18,199 nucleotides of DNA. It comes from Saprospiraceae bacterium (lineage in GTDB: Bacteria > Bacteroidota > Bacteroidia > Chitinophagales > Saprospiraceae). The position numbers and the translations under genes were made by a program. Location: the NCBI GenBank assembly GCA_013001805.1, contig JABDLW010000401.1, positions 1 to 18,199 of the forward strand. The letters are read 5' to 3'. Below the pieces are notes generated by a model that had not been told where the DNA came from, did not search any database, and worked only from the letters and a program-made list of their open reading frames with translations. This document shows, one piece after another, positions 15,419 through 18,199 of this stretch. How positions within the stretch are numbered: position 1 is the first letter of the stretch; each line of letters opens with the position of its first letter.

Positions 15419-15518
15419 GTCGTCAAATATTTTCCCTGTCTCAACCGCTTTGTCTAAAAGTTCCTCGCGATAATTGATCGTAAGCAGGCTCCTCCATTGG
15501 ATCTGACCACCGGAAATC

Positions 15519-16220
15519 TTATGCGTCTTGTTTCGCGAAAACCTTCTTCAACAAGGCCGATACACGTTTGGCGGGATCCTGTCGGATGGCCAACTCCTCT
15601 TTTTCTACCATATCAAAAAGGCCGTTCAGAGCTTCTCGTGCCACATAATCATCTAACTTGGGATTTACTTTATCCACAAAAGGTATCTTATTATAGGCAG
15701 TAACTGCTTTTTCCCAATATTCTAATGCATTTAGATGATTGAGGGAATTGACTATTTCCGGTTGGAATGCATCGTAAAGGCCCTGATAAGTGTTATCATG
15801 CAAGTAGGTTGTAGCTGCATTATTTTGCCCCAATAGAATATTGAGCGCATCATCAAAAGTCATAGATTTGATGGCATTGACAAAAATTGGTTTAGCACTT
15901 TTAGCCGCATCCTCGGCGGCACGATTTAACTTTTTTACGATCTCCTCCTCGACATTAGAAAAGCCGGGAATCACCTTTAGCTTATCGGTCACCTTACGTG
16001 CTTCAGCCGGCAGTAGTATTTTGTAAGCACTGGCATAATACCCATCTTCCCGGGAAAGCAATTCGGATCCTTTAGAAATCCCAATCGTAAGTGCCTCTTT
16101 TAATCCACTCGCGATTTCTGCCGAAGTAGGTTCCCCCAGTACAGTTCCTTGTACTTGCTGCAACACTTCACAGGAGAAAAATGAGACCGTAATGGCCAGC
16201 AATGCAATTCTAATCGTCAT
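15519..16220 (-). CDS. DUF4197 family lipoprotein
   Basis: This is a 233-aa exported protein of the DUF4197 type. An N-terminal hydrophobic stretch ends FFSC with Cys17, a likely lipidation site. The mature chain is almost wholly helical. It has the family's usual run of segments: EIASGLKEALTIGISKG, an ILLPAEARKV segment near 68-77, then VEEEIVKKLNRAAEDAA. TFDDALNILLG near 121-131, and a DYVAREALNGLF segment near 188-199, follow. No enzymatic motif is visible, and to my knowledge the function of the family is not established. It lies 158 bases downstream of folB on the same strand and could be a separate transcription unit. Length is normal for the family. Confidence 0.85.
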   Translation of the reverse strand: MTIRIALLAITVSFFSCEVLQQVQGTVLGEPTSAEIASGLKEALTIGISKGSELLSREDGYYASAYKILLPAEARKVTDKLKVIPGFSNVEEEIVKKLNRAAEDAAKSAKPIFVNAIKSMTFDDALNILLGQNNAATTYLHDNTYQGLYDAFQPEIVNSLNHLNALEYWEKAVTAYNKIPFVDKVNPKLDDYVAREALNGLFDMVEKEELAIRQDPAKRVSALLKKVFAKQDA

Positions 16221-16378
16221 ATTTTGTTGTCTTTAAATTATCAATTGAAAATAATATGAGGGTGATGACCTTTTTGGTGAAAATAAAAATATCGGTTATT
16301 AGCAATTTTCCTTGTCATACGTAGTGTAGACGAATCATGGAAGTAAATAATTGTTATTGAAATGATAAAAATCGTTGT

Positions 16379-16726
16379 TCAACTTTGCATCTCAACCAAT
16401 GCATAATCTACCAATCCACCCAGCAGGGGATTCATCTTACGAATGGAAATCTTACAATGCGCTACTTCTGGCAATCCGCAAAGATCATCGAGGATCGATT
16501 TAGCTACGGTTTCAATTAATCTTACCGGTTTAATCATCCGGTCTTTACAGATGCCATATATAGTCTCATAATTGATGGTATTGGTGAGATCGTCTGAAAG
16601 AGTGTGCAGATCTAGCTCTGTTTGTATAATCACGTCAACTTCGTAATTGTTTCCGACAGACTGTTCCTCGGCATAATAACCATGAAAACTATGAAATCGC
16701 ATACCTTTTAGAGCAATCGTAACCAT
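16379..16726 (-). CDS. folB: dihydroneopterin aldolase
   Basis: This is a 115-aa enzyme of folate biosynthesis. It converts 7,8-dihydroneopterin to 6-hydroxymethyl-7,8-dihydropterin and glycolaldehyde in the cytoplasm, and is usually an octamer. FHGYYAEEQ places the catalytic Glu at 21. INYETIY gives Tyr53. The pterin-anchoring Glu72 is in LIETVA, and the catalytic Lys97 is in IRKMNPLLGG. Length and motif spacing are standard, so it should be active. The start ATG has no Shine-Dalgarno. It is divergent from gcdH with 70 bases between the starts. No other folate gene is in view. Confidence 0.95.
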   Translation of the reverse strand: MVTIALKGMRFHSFHGYYAEEQSVGNNYEVDVIIQTELDLHTLSDDLTNTINYETIYGICKDRMIKPVRLIETVAKSILDDLCGLPEVAHCKISIRKMNPLLGGLVDYALVEMQS

Positions 16727-16765
16727 TTTGGATAAACTTAGTACCGCGGCTCAAGCTAATAATAA

Positions 16766-16773
16766 TATTTTTG
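16766..16773 (+). promoter_or_regulatory. candidate -7 promoter element of gcdH
   Basis: TATTTTTG matches the Bacteroidota -7 consensus TAnnTTTG exactly. It lies 23 bases before the ATG at 16797, giving a leader of about 18 bases. No TTG is seen at the usual -33 spacing. Such 8-mers also occur by chance, so this is only a candidate. Confidence 0.3.
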
Positions 16774-16796
16774 TGTAAATGTAAATTGTCATAATT

Positions 16797-17984
16797 ATGC
16801 CATCTACGGGTGAAGATAGATACCGGGCCCATGATTACTTTGGAGTGGATGAACTCCTTCAGGAAGACCATATCCTGGCACGACAATCCGTACGTGATTG
16901 GGTAAAAAATTCGGTGAGTCCGATTATAGAGGACTATGCCAATCGTGCGGAATGCCCCGTTCACTTATTTCGGGAATTGGGTGAGATTGGAGCGTATGGA
17001 CCTAGTATCCCGGCTCAATATGGTGGCGGTGGGATGGATGAAATAGCGTACGGTATTATCATGCAAGAATTAGAGCGTGGTGACTCGGGAGTCCGGTCGA
17101 TGGCTTCCGTACAAGGATCTCTGGTCATGTATCCTATCTTCCGCTTTGGATCAGAAGCCCAGAAACAAAAGTATCTGCCTAAACTTGCAACCGGTGAACT
17201 CATAGGCTGCTTTGGGTTGACTGAACCGAATCACGGCTCGAATCCCGCTGGCATGGAGACGTACATTCGCGAAGATGGAGACTCCTATATACTCAATGGC
17301 AGCAAGATGTGGATCACAAATTCTCCTATCGCTGATTTGGCAATCGTTTGGGCAAGAGATGAAGCAGGTAAGATTCGCGGAATGATTGTCGAAAAAGACA
17401 GTAAAGGTCTTAGTGCCCCAGCTATTCATGGAAAATGGTCATTACGTGCATCGATCACGGGAGAATTGGTGTTTGAAGACGTCAGAGTACCTAAGGCACA
17501 GATTTTTCCTGATATTGAAGGTTTAAAAGGTCCATTGTCTTGTCTCAGTAAAGCACGTTATGGCATTGCCTGGGGAGCAATTGGAGCGGCTCTGGATTGT
17601 TATGATTCCGCTCTTCGTTATTCAATAGAACGGGAACAATTTGGGAGACCAATTGGCGGATTTCAACTAATACAGAAAAAACTTGCAGAAATGATCACGG
17701 AAATAACCAAAGCACAACTGCTGGTTTGGCGATTGGGTAGTCTGGCTAATGAGGGCCGGGCGAGACCGGCACAGATCTCGATGGCCAAGCGGAATAATGT
17801 GCACATGGCACTTGAAGTGGCAAGAGAGGCCCGGCAAATTCATGGAGGAATGGGTATAACTAACGAGTATCCCATCATGCGTCATATGATGAATTTAGAG
17901 ACGGTGCTGACTTACGAAGGCACGCACGATATTCACTTGCTAATAACCGGACATGACGTGACCGGCCTTAATGCATTTTCATAA
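16797..17984 (+). CDS. gcdH: glutaryl-CoA dehydrogenase (acyl-CoA dehydrogenase family)
   Basis: This is a 395-aa flavoenzyme that oxidises and decarboxylates glutaryl-CoA to crotonyl-CoA in lysine/tryptophan breakdown; it works in the cytoplasm with FAD. The glutarate-binding Arg is present at 100 in GVRSMASVQGSLVM, matching Arg94 of the human enzyme. The catalytic base Glu374 is in TYEGTHDIH. FGLTEPNHGS, KMWITNS and ARYGIAWGAIGAA are typical of this subfamily. Length is normal and there is no export signal. The Arg100/Glu374 pair distinguishes it from short- and medium-chain acyl-CoA dehydrogenases. It is divergent from folB. No electron-transfer flavoprotein or other lysine-catabolism gene is in the window. 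The 3' end forms a hairpin overlapping the stop codon. Confidence 0.93.
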   Translation: MPSTGEDRYRAHDYFGVDELLQEDHILARQSVRDWVKNSVSPIIEDYANRAECPVHLFRELGEIGAYGPSIPAQYGGGGMDEIAYGIIMQELERGDSGVRSMASVQGSLVMYPIFRFGSEAQKQKYLPKLATGELIGCFGLTEPNHGSNPAGMETYIREDGDSYILNGSKMWITNSPIADLAIVWARDEAGKIRGMIVEKDSKGLSAPAIHGKWSLRASITGELVFEDVRVPKAQIFPDIEGLKGPLSCLSKARYGIAWGAIGAALDCYDSALRYSIEREQFGRPIGGFQLIQKKLAEMITEITKAQLLVWRLGSLANEGRARPAQISMAKRNNVHMALEVAREARQIHGGMGITNEYPIMRHMMNLETVLTYEGTHDIHLLITGHDVTGLNAFS

Positions 17985-18011
17985 TTTGGGTATGGTGCAT
18001 GATCCAAATTA
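17982..18011 (+). terminator. hairpin overlapping the gcdH stop codon
   Basis: TAATTTGG (17982-17989) pairs perfectly with CCAAATTA (18004-18011) around a 14-base loop. The 5' arm contains the TAA stop. No T-tract follows, so it may be a transcript-end structure rather than an intrinsic terminator. Confidence 0.35.
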
Positions 18012-18133
18012 CTAGCCTGATATCGAAAATTAATCGGTCTTACACCACTATAGGTCTAACAAACGTTAATTTCTTATTAAACAACTTTAGTCGCTAAACG
18101 AATTTTTTATAATTTTTGCTTGAAAAGTTGATC

Positions 18134-18199
18134 ATGAAGGTCTTTTACGCTATCAACTTGATACTATTTGTGGTGAGTTTTGGAGACAAAGCATTGGCC
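18134..18199 (+). CDS. secreted protein, N-terminal fragment
   Basis: Only the first 22 codons lie in the window. They read as a signal peptide: a Lys at position 2, a hydrophobic run (AINLILFVVSF), then GDKALA with a possible A-x-A type cleavage site at the very end. The frame stays open to the window edge. An AATTTTTG box (one mismatch to TAnnTTTG) lies upstream. Nothing can be said of function. Confidence 0.5.
   Translation, partial: MKVFYAINLILFVVSFGDKALA

Noticed and set aside
17667..17885. Minus-strand frame of 72 aa within gcdH
   Set aside because: It is a mirror of a well-conserved coding region and has no independent features.
1..18199. CRISPR array, tRNA, rRNA, insertion sequence, phage or toxin-antitoxin module
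   Set aside because: No regularly spaced repeats, cloverleaf, transposase, integrase or paired small genes were seen on either strand by eye.

Overview
This window reads as a chromosomal segment from a Bacteroidota bacterium, perhaps a Saprospira-like or marine lineage. Composition is moderately AT-rich. Almost no gene has a Shine-Dalgarno sequence. Several start regions carry the TAnnTTTG -7 element typical of this phylum. The gene families fit as well: a GAG-lyase-type polysaccharide lyase, a lipoprotein-type sulfatase, a TPR-adenylate cyclase, and secreted proteins with short Bacteroidota-style signals. The assignment is an inference from gene content; there is no rRNA or phylogenetic marker stretch to fix it.

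Layout. Bases 1-102 hold the start of a secreted protein on the minus strand, followed by about 440 bases with no confident gene. Next come an AhpD-like protein (542-892, +) and a UvrD/PcrA helicase (1066-3351, +). A minus-strand pair follows: an atypical-SDR epimerase-like protein and a cupin (4848 down to 3540). A small uncharacterised lipoprotein (5076-5372, +) and a DinB-family protein (5552-6022, +) face a 2OG-Fe(II) oxygenase (6752-6126, -).

Bases 7012-13220 form a polysaccharide-processing block. A formylglycine sulfatase and a NodB-like deacetylase homologue make a two-gene minus-strand operon. Divergent from it is a LamG-like secreted protein (+). Convergent to that is a polysaccharide lyase of family 8 (-). 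Together they suggest attack on a sulfated, uronate-containing, probably N-acetylated glycan such as a glycosaminoglycan. No SusC/SusD, GH88 or regulator gene lies in the window, so transport, downstream hydrolysis and control must lie elsewhere.

Behind the lyase is a periplasmic-TPR / membrane / cytoplasmic class III adenylate cyclase (15302-13326, -). Then come a DUF4197 lipoprotein, dihydroneopterin aldolase FolB, the divergent glutaryl-CoA dehydrogenase gcdH (16797-17984, +), and the signal peptide of a further plus-strand gene running off the end.

The observation most worth following is the lyase. It is clearly related to chondroitinase AC and keeps the catalytic His/Tyr/first Arg/Glu set. 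It has replaced the Asn of the TGAN motif, the second active-site Arg and one of the two stacking Trp residues, which points to a shifted substrate. No CRISPR array, tRNA, rRNA, insertion sequence or phage module was seen.
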